The notes: generated by a model not told the origin, from the sequence alone. Shown: positions 8,632-19,286, counted from the first letter of the stretch. The stretch: DNA of 55,086 nucleotides from Flavobacteriales bacterium (GCA_004214185.1 SGZG01000006.1:1-55086); one strand, 5' to 3'. Translations and numbers: made by a program.

Positions 8632-10016
8632 TACTTTTTATCTCTTAATTTTTTATAGTTATCTCCAGAACTTTTTAATATTGTTTTAACCTCAGCTTGT
8701 GCAATAACAGGAAATGTTCTTGAGTAAAGCAAAAATAAAACAAAGAAAAACCCTATTGTACCAACGAAAATTCCTATATCAACAAATGTTGGTGAAAACA
8801 TAGTCCATGAAGAAGGTAAATAGTCTCTATGAAGAGAGGTAACAATAATCACAAATCTTTCAAACCACATTCCAATATTAACTACAATTGATATGAAGAA
8901 TGAAAATAAAATACTAGTTCTTAATTTTTTAAACCACATTAACTGAGGTGAAAAAACATTACATGTCATCATTGCCCAATATGCCCACCAATAAGGACCA
9001 GTAGCTCTATTTAAAAACGCGTATTGTTCGTATTCAACACCTGAATACCAAGCAATAAACAATTCTGTTATGTATGCTGTTCCAACAATTGATCCTGTAA
9101 TCATGATTACAATATTCATAAGTTCAATATGTTGAATTGTAATATAATTCTCAAGGTTAGATACTTTTCTCATAATAATGAGAAGTGTATTAACCATAGC
9201 AAATCCAGAAAAAATTGCTCCAGCTACAAAATAAGGAGGAAATATAGTCGTATGCCAACCAGGAATAACCGATGTAGCAAAGTCAAATGATACAATTGTA
9301 TGAACTGAAAGTACTAATGGTGTTGCGAGTCCTGCTAACACTAAAGACACTTCCTCAAACCTTTGCCAATCTTTTGCTCTACCGGTCCAGCCGAAGCTGA
9401 CTAAACTGTATATTTTTTTCTGAAATGGTTTTACAGCTCTGTCCCTTATCATAGCGAAATCAGGAAGTAGACCGGTCCACCAAAAAACCAGTGATACAGA
9501 AAGATATGTTGAAATTGCGAAAACGTCCCATAAAAGTGGAGAGTTAAAATTAACCCAGAGAGAACCGTAAGCATTAGGAATTGGAAGAACCCAATACGCA
9601 AGCCAAGGTCTACCCATGTGAATAATTGGAAATAATCCTGCTTGAATAACTGAAAAGATTGTCATTGCTTCAGCAGATCTATTGATTGCCATTCTCCATT
9701 TTTGTCTAAACAATAATAAAACAGCAGAAATTAGTGTACCAGCATGTCCAATTCCAATCCACCATACAAAGTTGGTTATGTCCCATGCCCATCCAACAGT
9801 TTTATTAAGTCCCCAAACACCGATTCCAGTTGAAACTGTGTAAATCATACAACCAACACCCCAAAGGAAGGCAGCTAATGCAATAGAAAAAACAATCCAC
9901 CATTGCTTATTTGCTTTTCCTTCAATCGCAGCTGCGATATCAACCGATACATCGTGGTAACTCTTGTTACCAGTTACTAAAGGTTTTCTTATTGGCGCTT
10001 CGTAATGAGATGACAT
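8631..10016 (-). CDS. actC: Alternative complex III subunit ActC (NrfD-like)
   Basis: This 461-residue integral membrane protein of the NrfD/PsrC family has about ten helices. It provides the quinol-binding subunit of alternative complex III. Typical stretches are WWIGIGHAGTLISAVLLLFR near residue 90 and WHTTIFPPYFVAGAIFSGFA near residue 260. A histidine in GHAGTLIS and aspartates in the helix bundle are the residues discussed for quinol oxidation and proton transfer in this family. The gene lies between actB and actD with short spacing (12 bp and -1 bp). The 461-residue length is normal for flavobacterial ActC. Confidence 0.94.
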   Translation of the reverse strand: MSSHYEAPIRKPLVTGNKSYHDVSVDIAAAIEGKANKQWWIVFSIALAAFLWGVGCMIYTVSTGIGVWGLNKTVGWAWDITNFVWWIGIGHAGTLISAVLLLFRQKWRMAINRSAEAMTIFSVIQAGLFPIIHMGRPWLAYWVLPIPNAYGSLWVNFNSPLLWDVFAISTYLSVSLVFWWTGLLPDFAMIRDRAVKPFQKKIYSLVSFGWTGRAKDWQRFEEVSLVLAGLATPLVLSVHTIVSFDFATSVIPGWHTTIFPPYFVAGAIFSGFAMVNTLLIIMRKVSNLENYITIQHIELMNIVIMITGSIVGTAYITELFIAWYSGVEYEQYAFLNRATGPYWWAYWAMMTCNVFSPQLMWFKKLRTSILFSFFISIVVNIGMWFERFVIIVTSLHRDYLPSSWTMFSPTFVDIGIFVGTIGFFFVLFLLYSRTFPVIAQAEVKTILKSSGDNYKKLRDKK

Positions 10017-10028
10017 ATATTTATCCTT

Positions 10029-13000
10029 TTACGTATTTCTAACTTTTACCTGGTACATAACATTTGGTTTTGTACCTATGCTTTCTAATAGATGATACAT
10101 TCGATCATCTTTGTTTAATTTTAAAACTTCACTTTCTTTGTCATTAATATCTCCAAAGACCATTGCTCCCGTATCGCAAGCAGCTGAACACGCTGTTTGA
10201 AATTCTCCATCTTTGATTTTTCTTCCTTCAAGTTTTGCATCGAGAATTGTTTTTTGCGTCATTTGAATACACATTGAACATTTCTCCATAACTCCTCTAG
10301 ATCTTACAACAACATCTGGATTAAGAACCATCTTTCCTAAATCGTCATTCATGTTGAAGTCAAACTCGTTATTGTTATTGTACAAGAACCAATTAAATCT
10401 TCTAACCTTATATGGACAGTTATTAGCACAATATCTAGTTCCTACACATCTATTATAAGCCATATGATTTTGTCCTTGTCTTCCATGAGAAGTAGCTGCA
10501 ACTGGGCATACCGTTTCACATGGAGCATGATTACAATGTTGACACATTACAGGTTGGAAAGCAACCTGTGGATTTTCAGACGGATCTTCCATTTCTCCAA
10601 AAACAGAGAGAGAGTCTCCTAATCCACTTATATTGTCTTTTGTAGCATTATCATCTGAAAATGATTCAGCAGAGGAGTAATACCTGTCAATTCGCAGCCA
10701 GTGCATATCTCTTGACTTTCTAACTTCATTTTTGCCAACAACAGGAACATTATTTTCTGCATGACATGCAATAACACAAGCACCACATCCAGTACATGAA
10801 TTTAAATCAATAGATAAATTAAAGTGATGACCAATTGATCTGTCAAATTCATCCCAAATATCAACTTCAGGTGAAGTAACAGGTGTTTCAATATGGTTTA
10901 ATGAAACTTGAGTAACAGGATTCCATTCAGAGGATTTTTTAGTATTAAAAATCTCTAAAGTTGTTTCCTTTATGATATCTCCTCGACCCATCAAAGTATT
11001 GTGGAGCTGAACACAAGCAAACTCATGAATTTCATTAATTGGTTCGATTTTAACACTTTGAGTATTAACTAAATTTTTATAAAATTCGAAACCATTTACC
11101 CCAGTTTGTAATTCTTTTTTAACTCCACTTGATCTTCCGTATCCAAATGATAATCCAACAGATCCTTTAGCCTGACCAGGCTGAATTAAAACAGGAACCT
11201 TAATTGTTTTTCCCTGCAAAGAAATACTCGCATAATTACTATTCAGAGCTCCATTAGAATCATTAACATTTTTGAGACCTAAATCTCTTGCATCAGATTT
11301 TGAAACAGTCAAATAATTATCCCAAGATACCCTAGAAATAGGATCAGGCATTTCTTGAAGCCATGGGTTATTTGCTTGTTGGCCGTCTCCCATAGAAGTT
11401 TTAGGATATAAGGTTAGCTCAAAGTCGCTTGTACTTATTGATAGCAATTGTTTTACAGTCAATGAAAAATCACGATTTTTAAAAAGTAGATTTTTACTTT
11501 TTTTGTCACTAACATAAGTTCCGTCATGTAATGCTTGGTTCCATGAAGAACCGATAAGAACTGTATTTTTCCAATTATTTTTTATTTCATCGTAATATGA
11601 AATAGGAGATTCTAACCAACCCAGTAAAACATCTTGAAACTGTAATGTATCAAATAGAGGCTTTATAGTTGGTTGAACCAAACTGTAATTTCCAGATTTT
11701 ATTTCAACATCACCCCAAGATTCTAGATAATGAGGAGTAGCAGCTACCCATTTTGATAGTTTAGCTGTTTCGTTATTATTAATTGAAAATGAAACTGTAA
11801 AATCAATTGATTTTAATGCATCATTAAATTTCTTACTATCAGGCATTGTATACGAAGGATTTACTCCCGCCATAATTAAACCATCAACTTTTTTATCAAT
11901 TAGGTCATTTACAAAACTGGAAACTTTATTGTCATTTCCTTGTCTAGTAAGATTAAGTTTTGAAGTGTTAAGGACTCTACTTTTAATTAACATGTTAATT
12001 TTAAGAGCAATAAGTTGAGCATTAACATCGTCTATTCCAGTAATAAATACACCTGAATTTCCAGCATCGATTAAACTGTCCGAAATTATTTTAAGATTTG
12101 AATCCAGTTTGTCCTCTAAGACTATTCCAGTATTTTCTCCTGAAATATTTTCATAAATCTTTAACAACGCTTTTATTTGAGTCGACGGTTTTAGAGGAAT
12201 ACGAACATCTGCATTGGCCCCGGAAAGAGACATGTTAGCTTCAATTTGGTAATGCTTAGACATTTTTCCGTTCTTTGGAACTCTATTTTTAGCATAACCT
12301 TTGGAAAAACCACCTCCTTGCCAATCACCAAGAAAATCTGCAGCAAGAGAAACAATAACTTGTGCTTTATCAAAGTCATAGGTAGGTAAGGCCCTAACTC
12401 CAAAACTAAGTTCAAAAGCATCTAAGGCTTTTGAATCAGATATTGCATCATATATAATATGTTCAACATTAGGGTATTTCTTAGTAAAATTTTTAATAAT
12501 GCTTTCAGTCGTTGGGCTTGCAAATGTTTGTGTCAATAAAACAACTCTTTTGTTAGAAGCTTTCATTGCATCAAGCTGAGCTTTAACATTTAAATTGAAT
12601 TGATCCCAGGAAATATCTTGACCATCTAAAGTAGGTCCTTGAAGTCTTGAACTATCATACATTGAAAGAACAGATGCTTGAACCCTTGCATTAGGTGTAT
12701 TATCGTCTGAAAGTTTATTGATTTCTATTTTAATAGGTCTTCCTTCTCTGGTTTTAACGAGAACATTAGCAAAGTCGAAACCGTCTGAAATGGAAGTTGC
12801 GTAGAAATTTGAAATCCCTGGAATAATTTGTTCAGGTTGAACAACATAGGGAATTGATCTATTAACAGGACCCTCACAACTAGCCAGAGTAGCAGCAGCA
12901 GTGCTGAATCCTAAATATTTCAAAAAATCTCTTCTATTTGTGGAAGAATTTTCTATACCAGATTCATTGCTCTCGAAAGCATCTATTGGCAATTCATTAA

Positions 13001-13088
13001 CAAATTCATTATTTTTTAAATTGTCAACTATAGAGCTATCGTTAGATAATTCTAATTCACTTTTCCAATATTTTTTATGGTTCCCCAT
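10029..13088 (-). CDS. actB: Alternative complex III iron-sulfur subunit ActB
   Basis: This 1019-residue protein fuses a molybdopterin-oxidoreductase-like domain (about residues 60-740) to a C-terminal ferredoxin domain (about 750-1000). The cysteine sets of the Fe-S domain are visible: CTGCGACVIACHAENNVP, CQHCNHAPCETVCPVAA, CVGTRYCANNCPYKVRR, and CSMC plus ACSAACD near the end. Known ActB proteins bind one [3Fe-4S] and three [4Fe-4S] clusters and carry no molybdenum. Near residue 53 is a Tat-type signal, RRDFLKYLGFSTAAATLASC, whose end also looks like a lipobox. The protein is therefore exported folded and probably lipid-anchored. It sits 14 bp after actA in the operon. Confidence 0.95.
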   Translation of the reverse strand: MGNHKKYWKSELELSNDSSIVDNLKNNEFVNELPIDAFESNESGIENSSTNRRDFLKYLGFSTAAATLASCEGPVNRSIPYVVQPEQIIPGISNFYATSISDGFDFANVLVKTREGRPIKIEINKLSDDNTPNARVQASVLSMYDSSRLQGPTLDGQDISWDQFNLNVKAQLDAMKASNKRVVLLTQTFASPTTESIIKNFTKKYPNVEHIIYDAISDSKALDAFELSFGVRALPTYDFDKAQVIVSLAADFLGDWQGGGFSKGYAKNRVPKNGKMSKHYQIEANMSLSGANADVRIPLKPSTQIKALLKIYENISGENTGIVLEDKLDSNLKIISDSLIDAGNSGVFITGIDDVNAQLIALKINMLIKSRVLNTSKLNLTRQGNDNKVSSFVNDLIDKKVDGLIMAGVNPSYTMPDSKKFNDALKSIDFTVSFSINNNETAKLSKWVAATPHYLESWGDVEIKSGNYSLVQPTIKPLFDTLQFQDVLLGWLESPISYYDEIKNNWKNTVLIGSSWNQALHDGTYVSDKKSKNLLFKNRDFSLTVKQLLSISTSDFELTLYPKTSMGDGQQANNPWLQEMPDPISRVSWDNYLTVSKSDARDLGLKNVNDSNGALNSNYASISLQGKTIKVPVLIQPGQAKGSVGLSFGYGRSSGVKKELQTGVNGFEFYKNLVNTQSVKIEPINEIHEFACVQLHNTLMGRGDIIKETTLEIFNTKKSSEWNPVTQVSLNHIETPVTSPEVDIWDEFDRSIGHHFNLSIDLNSCTGCGACVIACHAENNVPVVGKNEVRKSRDMHWLRIDRYYSSAESFSDDNATKDNISGLGDSLSVFGEMEDPSENPQVAFQPVMCQHCNHAPCETVCPVAATSHGRQGQNHMAYNRCVGTRYCANNCPYKVRRFNWFLYNNNNEFDFNMNDDLGKMVLNPDVVVRSRGVMEKCSMCIQMTQKTILDAKLEGRKIKDGEFQTACSAACDTGAMVFGDINDKESEVLKLNKDDRMYHLLESIGTKPNVMYQVKVRNT

Positions 13089-13102
13089 TTATAATTACTT
13101 TG

Positions 13103-14413
13103 TTAATAATGACATTTACCACATTCAAGACCACCCATTTGAGCAATTGTTAATTCCTCAACTCCGTATTTCTTCGAGAGTTCTTCATGAATTTTAGTAT
13201 AATATTCGTTATCCTTAACTTTTACGTTAGAGTCTCTGTGACAATCAATACACCAACCCATTGTTAAAGATGAATATTGATATAAAATTTCCATTTCTTC
13301 GACAGGGCCATGACATTTATTACAATCTACTCCTGCAACAGACACGTGTTGTGCATGATTGAAATAGACAAAGTCAGGCAGGTTGTGAATTCTAACCCAT
13401 TTAACAGGTTCGGTATCTCCCGTATAAGATTGGGTTTCTTCATTCCAGCCAACGGCCTTGTATAATTTTTTTATTTCGTTTGTGTAAAATTCTTTTGTGT
13501 AACCCTTTTCAAGATCTTCCTCTCCATTGTATTCAGCAATGTTTTCATGACAATTCATACACACATTTAAAGATGGTATACCTGAATGTTTTGAAACCCT
13601 TGCAGAGGAGTGACAATATTGGCATTCAATTTGGTTTGCTCCAGAGTGAATTTTATGTGAATAATGAATTGGCTGAACTGGCATGTAACCTTGATCGACA
13701 CCAATCTGCATCATGTAACCATAAGCAAAATAAGCACTTGAAAGAAGTAGTAGGACAACAGAGGAAAATATTAAAAATTGGTTTTTAATAAAAGCTTTCC
13801 AAATTGAAAAAGGTTCTGATTTTGGTTGATCTATTTTGATTCCATTTTTTTCGGCAATACTGGTTAAAGTCTTGGTAACTAAATACAACATTGTAACCAA
13901 AACAAGCAGAACAACAATTAGTAATCCAAGTATAATATCATTAGCTAAAGAAGGTTCACCAGTTGAAGATTGTGCACCTGAAACTGTAGTTGAAGTAGCA
14001 ACAGGCTCAGGAACATAATCGGTATAAGCTAAAATATTGTCTATATCCTCGTTAGAAAGTTGAGGAAAGGCATTCATAGCAACTTTGTTGTACTCTTCAT
14101 AAATTGCAATCGCCTGTTCATCACCTGCTTTAATCATTGCTGCGCTGTTCTTTATCCATGCATATAACCACTCTTTGTCATACTTAGCTGAAACGCCTTT
14201 TAATGCAGGCCCAATAAGTTTTTTGTTTAGCTTATGGCATGAAGCACAATTTGCATTGTAAAGTGATTTTCCTTTCGCAATATCAACGTCTTGAGCTGAT
14301 ATGTTAAGTGTGATCAATAAAACAAAAAATGAATTAAGAGCGAGGGGTGATACAAGGCTTTTAAAAAGATTTGAAATTGATTTCGATAAAGTAGTTATTC
14401 TTACGACTGACAA
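13103..14413 (-). CDS. actA: Alternative complex III multiheme cytochrome ActA
   Basis: ActA takes electrons from ActB at the periplasmic side. Six heme c motifs are present: CASCH in an N-terminal monoheme domain, then CQYCH, CMNCH, CNKCH, CIDCH and CGKCH in the C-terminal multiheme domain, the last one almost at the C-terminus. Between the two domains are two transmembrane helices, the first reading LLIVVLLVLVTMLYLV. A signal peptide (core LNSFFVLLITLNISAQ) precedes the first domain. I place the start at TTG 14413. The frame is open up to GTG 14455, but a consensus -7 box lies inside that extension, so a message starting from that box could not encode it. It is the first gene of the actA-F-coxBA operon. 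Confidence 0.88.
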   Translation of the reverse strand: MSVVRITTLSKSISNLFKSLVSPLALNSFFVLLITLNISAQDVDIAKGKSLYNANCASCHKLNKKLIGPALKGVSAKYDKEWLYAWIKNSAAMIKAGDEQAIAIYEEYNKVAMNAFPQLSNEDIDNILAYTDYVPEPVATSTTVSGAQSSTGEPSLANDIILGLLIVVLLVLVTMLYLVTKTLTSIAEKNGIKIDQPKSEPFSIWKAFIKNQFLIFSSVVLLLLSSAYFAYGYMMQIGVDQGYMPVQPIHYSHKIHSGANQIECQYCHSSARVSKHSGIPSLNVCMNCHENIAEYNGEEDLEKGYTKEFYTNEIKKLYKAVGWNEETQSYTGDTEPVKWVRIHNLPDFVYFNHAQHVSVAGVDCNKCHGPVEEMEILYQYSSLTMGWCIDCHRDSNVKVKDNEYYTKIHEELSKKYGVEELTIAQMGGLECGKCHY

Positions 14414-14441
14414 TTCTTTAAATTGTATCAAAATTAGGCAG

Positions 14442-14449
14442 CAAAAATA
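14442..14449 (-). promoter_or_regulatory. act-cox operon promoter -7 box (TATTTTTG)
   Basis: This minus-strand sequence matches TAnnTTTG exactly and precedes actA. Transcription would start near 14438, leaving a leader of about 25 bases before TTG 14413. It lies within the longest possible actA frame, which argues against the more upstream GTG start. A weak -33-like TTTA lies about 19-20 bases further upstream. It would drive all eight genes from actA to coxA, as I see no other strong box within the operon. Confidence 0.5.
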
Positions 14450-14563
14450 CAACACAAACGTGATATTTTAAACACTAGTTATGTCTAATTTTTAATTTAT
14501 AATCATTCTAAATAAGTAGTTTCAAAAAGTCACAATTAGAATCTATTTTTCAACTCAATAAAC

Positions 14564-14571
14564 TATATTTA
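14564..14571 (+). promoter_or_regulatory. -7-like box (TATATTTA) of the SPOR-domain gene
   Basis: This box matches TAnnTTTG at seven of eight positions by having A for the final G. It ends four bases before the ATG at 14576, so the predicted transcript would be leaderless or nearly so. The same four-base spacing is seen for pyrH and panD. Confidence 0.4.
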
Positions 14572-14575
14572 CAAA

Positions 14576-14947
14576 ATGAAAAAAAGAGTTCTTTTAATAT
14601 TATTTAATATTATATTTTTTAATAAAACATTATGCCAAAGTGATTCTATTATAATAAATGAAGATCCAAAACTTACTAAAGTTTTAGAGTTAAAAAAACT
14701 AGTTAATCAGGAAACTTTTACTTCTGGGCAATATACTGTTCAAATTTTTAGTGGAAATTTTAAAGATTCACAAGAATTAATGAATAAAATTAAGGAAGAT
14801 GAAGATTTAGATGAAATTTTTTTCATCTTCGAAACTCCCTATTATAAAATTAGAGTGGGAAAATTTGTTTCAAAAATTAAAGCAATAAAAGAACTTAAAA
14901 AAATTAAGAAAAAATATCCTTCAGCATTTATACTAAAACCCAACTAA
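14576..14947 (+). CDS. Small exported SPOR-domain protein
   Basis: This 123-residue protein has a signal peptide (MKKR, then a Leu/Ile/Phe core ending at LCQ, about residue 21). A short linker follows, then a C-terminal SPOR fold from about residue 52: YTVQIFSGNF starts the first strand and YKIRVGKF the third. SPOR domains bind denuded glycan strands of peptidoglycan, often at the division septum, so a periplasmic cell-wall role is likely. It lies between divergent actA and convergent infB, whose coding region begins at the very next base. No transmembrane anchor remains after signal cleavage. Confidence 0.75.
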   Translation: MKKRVLLILFNIIFFNKTLCQSDSIIINEDPKLTKVLELKKLVNQETFTSGQYTVQIFSGNFKDSQELMNKIKEDEDLDEIFFIFETPYYKIRVGKFVSKIKAIKELKKIKKKYPSAFILKPN

Positions 14948-17518
14948 TTACTTTAAATTCTTTTTAATTTCGACTTCAGAATAAGCTTCAATGACATCAC
15001 CAATTTTTATGTCATTATAATTTTTAATTTGTATACCACAGTCGTAACCTTTAGACACTTCTTTGGCATCATCTTTAAATCTTTTCAAAGAAGCTAAAGT
15101 TCCGGACATAACTACAACACCTTCTCTAATAATTCTGATGTTTGAATTTCTAAAAATTTTACCAGATGTTACCATACATCCTGCAATAGTTCCAATTTTA
15201 GATATTTTAAAAGTCTCCCTAATTTCAGCATTACCAGTAACTTCCTCTTTAAATTTAGGAGCTAACATGCCTTCCATAGCATCTTTAAGATCATTTATAG
15301 CATCATAAATAATAGAGTAATTTCTAATATCAATCTCTTCTTTATCAGCTATTTGCCTTGCATTTCCGGTAGGCCTTACATTAAATCCAATTATAATTGC
15401 ATCAGAAGCAGATGCCAATAACACGTCCGATTCCGTGATTGCACCTACTGCCTTATGAATTATATTAACAAGAATTTCATCTGTTGATAATTTTTGAAAA
15501 GAGTCAGTTAAAGCTTCAACCGACCCATCCACGTCTCCTTTTAAAATTATATTTAATTCTTTAAAATCACCAATTGCAATTCTTCTTCCAATTTCATCTA
15601 GGGTAATATGTTTTTGAGTTCTAACAGACTGTTCCCTAACCAACTGAGTCCTTTTAACTGCAATTTGTTTAGCCTCTTTCTCGTCTCTAAAAACATTAAA
15701 TTTATCACCAGCCTGAGGCGCACCATCTAATCCTAATATTGATACTGGAGTTGATGGCCCTGCTTCTTTTACAGGATTTCCTCTTTCATCCTGAATTGCT
15801 TTAACTTTTCCTGAATGTTGACCAGCTAACAGATAGTCTCCGATTTTTAGTGTACCAGACTGAACTAATATAGTAGAAATATAACCCTTGCCTTTATCCA
15901 AGTAGGCTTCTACTACAGAACCAACAGCTGACTTATTTGGATTAGCTTTAAGCTCTAAGAATTCTGCTTCAAGCAAAACCTTTTCTAACAATTCATCAAC
16001 TCCAGTTCCTTTTAGTGCAGAAATATCTTGAGATTGAATTTTCCCGCCCCATTCTTCAACTAATAAGTTCATTGAAGAAAGTTTTTCTTTGATTTTGTCA
16101 GGGTTTGAATTAGGTCTATCAATTTTATTAATGGCAAATATGATTGGGACCCCAGCCGCTTGGGCATGACTAATAGCTTCTTTTGTTTGTGGCATAACAT
16201 CATCATCAGCAGCTATTACAATTATAACTAAATCAGTAATTTGTGTACCTCTTGCCCTCATAGCTGTGAAGGCCTCGTGGCCTGGTGTATCTAAAAATGC
16301 AATCTTTTGTCCACCCTTTAGTTGAACATTGTATGCACCTATATGTTGAGTAATTCCTCCAGATTCCCCTGCAATCACATTTTCTTCTCTTATGTAATCC
16401 AACAACGATGTTTTACCATGATCAACGTGCCCCATAACAGTAACAATAGGAGCTCTTGGTAGTAAATCTTCTGGGTTATCTTCTTCTTCTTTTATGGAAT
16501 CTTCAATATCAGCAGTAACAAATTCAACTTCATATCCGAATTCATCGGCAACAATTGTTAAAGTTTCTGCATCCAATCTTTGATTCATTGTAACCATGAT
16601 TCCTAGGGACATACAGGCTGAGATAATTTCAGTTGAAGTTATTTCCATCATTGTTGCAACTTCTCCAACAGTAATAAATTCTGTAACCTTTAAAGTCTTC
16701 TTTTCTGCTTCATTTTGAGCTATATCTTCCTCTGACTTAAGTTTGTGAGAATCTCTTTTTTCTTTTCTATATTTCGCACCTTTTGAAGACTTGCCTTGAA
16801 GTTTTTCTAGAGTTTCACGAATTTGCTTTTGCACTTCTTCTTCATTAGGCTCATTTGAAACAAATTTAGTTTTTGAAGTTTTACTAAAGTTCTTTTTATT
16901 TTGTTGAGAGGGTTTTACTGGATCCTTAGAAATTCTTATTCTTTTTCTTTTAGAACTTGTTGACTGCTTATTAGAATTTTCCTTAGTTTTTTCAAATTTT
17001 CCTAAATCAATTTTATCACCAACAGTTTTTAAACCACTTAACTTTTTATACTTGGTTTCAATGCTTGAACTTTCATTTGGTTTCTCTTCGTTAAGACTTT
17101 TTTTAGATTCAACAGACATTTCTTTTTTTGAAACATCTTCAACTATTTCATCCTTTTTTTTAGACCCACTTAAATTGTCTAGGTCAATTTTTCCTAAGTG
17201 AATAGGTTTTTTTATTTCCTTTCTTTCAATGAAAGAAGCTTGTTTTCTCTCCTTCTCCTCAAGTTCTTTTTCTTTTTTTAATCTTAATTCCTCTTTTTCT
17301 TTTCTTTTTTCTTCACTTAAATCATGAGATTCAACTTTATTTGATTTATCTGAGCTAAACTCATTTAAAAATAAATTGTACTGGTCAGGTGAAATCTTAG
17401 TCGTAGGTCTTGCATCAATATCATGACCGTTTGAAGCTAAGAACTCGACGGCTCTATCAAGAGAAATGTTAAACTCTCTTAGTACTTTGTTTAATCTTTT
17501 TAATTTGGTTTCGCTCAT
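14948..17518 (-). CDS. infB: Translation initiation factor IF-2
   Basis: This 856-residue GTPase positions initiator fMet-tRNA on the ribosome. The N-terminus has the small IF2N domain ([20 protein letters not shown]). A long, highly charged Lys/Glu/Ser-rich linker follows to about residue 275, then a second IF2N-like segment. The G domain has [17 protein letters not shown] and NKIDRP as G1, G3 and G4, followed by domains II, III and IV. It is six bases downstream of nusA in the rimP-nusA-infB operon. Its stop abuts the stop of the convergent SPOR gene with no gap. Confidence 0.97.
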   Translation of the reverse strand: MSETKLKRLNKVLREFNISLDRAVEFLASNGHDIDARPTTKISPDQYNLFLNEFSSDKSNKVESHDLSEEKRKEKEELRLKKEKELEEKERKQASFIERKEIKKPIHLGKIDLDNLSGSKKKDEIVEDVSKKEMSVESKKSLNEEKPNESSSIETKYKKLSGLKTVGDKIDLGKFEKTKENSNKQSTSSKRKRIRISKDPVKPSQQNKKNFSKTSKTKFVSNEPNEEEVQKQIRETLEKLQGKSSKGAKYRKEKRDSHKLKSEEDIAQNEAEKKTLKVTEFITVGEVATMMEITSTEIISACMSLGIMVTMNQRLDAETLTIVADEFGYEVEFVTADIEDSIKEEEDNPEDLLPRAPIVTVMGHVDHGKTSLLDYIREENVIAGESGGITQHIGAYNVQLKGGQKIAFLDTPGHEAFTAMRARGTQITDLVIIVIAADDDVMPQTKEAISHAQAAGVPIIFAINKIDRPNSNPDKIKEKLSSMNLLVEEWGGKIQSQDISALKGTGVDELLEKVLLEAEFLELKANPNKSAVGSVVEAYLDKGKGYISTILVQSGTLKIGDYLLAGQHSGKVKAIQDERGNPVKEAGPSTPVSILGLDGAPQAGDKFNVFRDEKEAKQIAVKRTQLVREQSVRTQKHITLDEIGRRIAIGDFKELNIILKGDVDGSVEALTDSFQKLSTDEILVNIIHKAVGAITESDVLLASASDAIIIGFNVRPTGNARQIADKEEIDIRNYSIIYDAINDLKDAMEGMLAPKFKEEVTGNAEIRETFKISKIGTIAGCMVTSGKIFRNSNIRIIREGVVVMSGTLASLKRFKDDAKEVSKGYDCGIQIKNYNDIKIGDVIEAYSEVEIKKNLK

Positions 17519-17523
17519 ATATA

Positions 17524-18756
17524 TTATTCTGAAAATTCGGCTTTTAATACATTTCTGACCTCAATAATTGTTTCTTCCTCAAGATCTGTTCTTTTTACTA
17601 AATCATCAACATCTTGTTCAAGAACACTTTTTGCAGTGTCTAAACCTGCTTTTTTGAATTCTTCTAAAACCCATGCTTCAATTTCATCAGAAAATTCAGT
17701 TAACTCTACATCTTCCTCAGCACCTTCTCTGTATACATCGATTTCATAACCTGTTAATTGTCCTGCTAATCTAATATTATGCCCTCCTCTACCAATAGCT
17801 TTTGAAACCTGTTCAGGATCCATAAAAGCTTCAACAGTTTTATTTTCTTCATCAATTTTTAATGATGAGATTTTAGCTGGACTTAGAGCTCTTGTGATTA
17901 GTAATTGTGTATTGTTAGTGTAATTAATTACATCAATATTTTCGTTACCAAGCTCTCTGACAATTCCATGAATTCTAGAACCTTTCATTCCAACACAAGC
18001 ACCAACTGGATCAATTCTATCATCATAAGAATCGACAGCAACTTTAGCCTTTTCACCAGGAATTCTTACAACTTTTTTTACTGAGATTAAACCGTCAAAA
18101 ACTTCAGGGATATCTTGTTCAAAAAGTTTTTCTAAAAATTTTGGAGATGTTCTTGAAAATATAATTGATGGTTTATTTCCTTTTAGCTCAACTGATTCAA
18201 TAACTCCTCTTACTGAGTCTCCTTTTCTATAAAAATCAGAGGGAATTTGTCTGTCTTTAGGCATAATTAATTCGTTCCCATCATCGTCTAATAAAATCAC
18301 AACATTGTGTCTAATATGATGAACTTCAGCAGTATATATTTCACCAATTAAATCTATAAACTGTTTGTATATGATTCCATTATCATGTTCGTGAATTCTG
18401 GAAACAAGATTTTGTCTTAAAGATAAAACAGTTCTTCTTCCTAGATCAACTAATTTAACCTCTTCAGACACATCTTCACCAACTTCAAAATCAGGTTCAA
18501 TCTTTCTCGCTTCACTTAAAGATATTTCTTGGTTTTCATCCTCTACTTCACCATCTTCAACAACTATTCTGTTTCTCCAAATTTCTAAATCTCCTTTATC
18601 AGGATTTATAATAATATCAAAATTATCATCATCACCATATTTTCTTTTTAAAGTATTTCTAAATACCTCCTCAAGTATTGACATTAAAGTAACTCTGTCA
18701 ATAAACTTTTCGTCTTTGAATTCTGAAAACGATTCAATTAAAGATAAATTTTCCAT
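17524..18756 (-). CDS. nusA: Transcription termination/antitermination protein NusA
   Basis: NusA binds RNA polymerase and modulates pausing, termination and antitermination. The 410-residue protein has the N-terminal polymerase-binding domain, an S1 domain around residues 130-205 ([20 protein letters not shown]), then tandem KH domains with the conserved [20 protein letters not shown] and the later [21 protein letters not shown] single acidic helix-hairpin-helix-like segment closes the protein. It is shorter than the 495-residue E. coli protein because the repeated acidic C-terminal domains are absent, which is normal in this phylum. It lies two bases after rimP. Confidence 0.96.
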   Translation of the reverse strand: MENLSLIESFSEFKDEKFIDRVTLMSILEEVFRNTLKRKYGDDDNFDIIINPDKGDLEIWRNRIVVEDGEVEDENQEISLSEARKIEPDFEVGEDVSEEVKLVDLGRRTVLSLRQNLVSRIHEHDNGIIYKQFIDLIGEIYTAEVHHIRHNVVILLDDDGNELIMPKDRQIPSDFYRKGDSVRGVIESVELKGNKPSIIFSRTSPKFLEKLFEQDIPEVFDGLISVKKVVRIPGEKAKVAVDSYDDRIDPVGACVGMKGSRIHGIVRELGNENIDVINYTNNTQLLITRALSPAKISSLKIDEENKTVEAFMDPEQVSKAIGRGGHNIRLAGQLTGYEIDVYREGAEEDVELTEFSDEIEAWVLEEFKKAGLDTAKSVLEQDVDDLVKRTDLEEETIIEVRNVLKAEFSE

Positions 18757-18758
18757 TT

Positions 18759-19226
18759 TTATATTTTATTAAATTCTACTATTAGGTTAGCTTTTTCAAT
18801 TTGATCAAAAGCTATCAATTTATTTTTTTTAACATCTATTTTGCCTTTTCCTACAGGCTTTTTTTCTCTTGATATCCATTCCAATTCAATATCATTGGTA
18901 TTTACACTAACAAGGTTCCCAATGTAGTCAACACCTTCTTTTGACTTGACTTTCATTTTCCTCTTAGAATTTTTTAAAAATTGACGATAAGTTTTTAAAG
19001 GAGCTAGTAGCCCAGCTGAACTGACATTTAGATTATAATCGTCTAGTTCAGTATCAAAGTTATTTTTAATATGCCTAGACAAGTCTATACAATCACTAAT
19101 TTTAACACCCTTATCTCCATCAATTTTTATATCAATTTTATAGGAATCAATAGAAAATTCTACTAAAAAAAGTGAATTATTTAGTTTAAAAAACTCTTCA
19201 CACAAATTTTCTATAATTTCTTTCAA
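18759..19226 (-). CDS. rimP: Ribosome maturation factor RimP
   Basis: RimP assists 30S subunit maturation. The protein matches the family through SLFLVEFSIDSYKIDIKIDG, CIDLSRHI, and YNLNVSSAGLLAPLKTYRQF, followed by the C-terminal Sm-like domain. I call the start at TTG 19226 (155 residues, LKEIIENLCEEF onwards), which matches usual flavobacterial lengths. The frame stays open up to TTG 19289 (176 residues), but that codon lies inside a consensus -7 box, so it should be untranscribed. An ATG at 19256 lies in the loop of a strong hairpin. The gene leads the rimP-nusA-infB operon. The start is the uncertain part; the identity is not. Confidence 0.9.
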   Translation of the reverse strand: MKEIIENLCEEFFKLNNSLFLVEFSIDSYKIDIKIDGDKGVKISDCIDLSRHIKNNFDTELDDYNLNVSSAGLLAPLKTYRQFLKNSKRKMKVKSKEGVDYIGNLVSVNTNDIELEWISREKKPVGKGKIDVKKNKLIAFDQIEKANLIVEFNKI

Positions 19227-19245
19227 GTCAATTTTATTTAATAAA

Positions 19246-19266
19246 GAAGGGGACATTGTCCCCTTC
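19246..19266 (-). promoter_or_regulatory. Leader hairpin upstream of rimP
   Basis: On the minus strand GAAGGGGAC pairs perfectly with GTCCCCTTC across a three-base loop (AAT), a nine-base-pair GC-rich stem in otherwise very AT-rich DNA. It is followed by TTTATT. It starts about 15 bases after the predicted transcription start and ends 20 bases before the proposed rimP TTG. It could be an attenuator, a protein-binding site for autoregulation, or an RNA-stabilising 5' stem. An in-frame ATG sits in the loop. Confidence 0.6.
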
Positions 19267-19286
19267 AAATTTTCAATAATGCTGTG

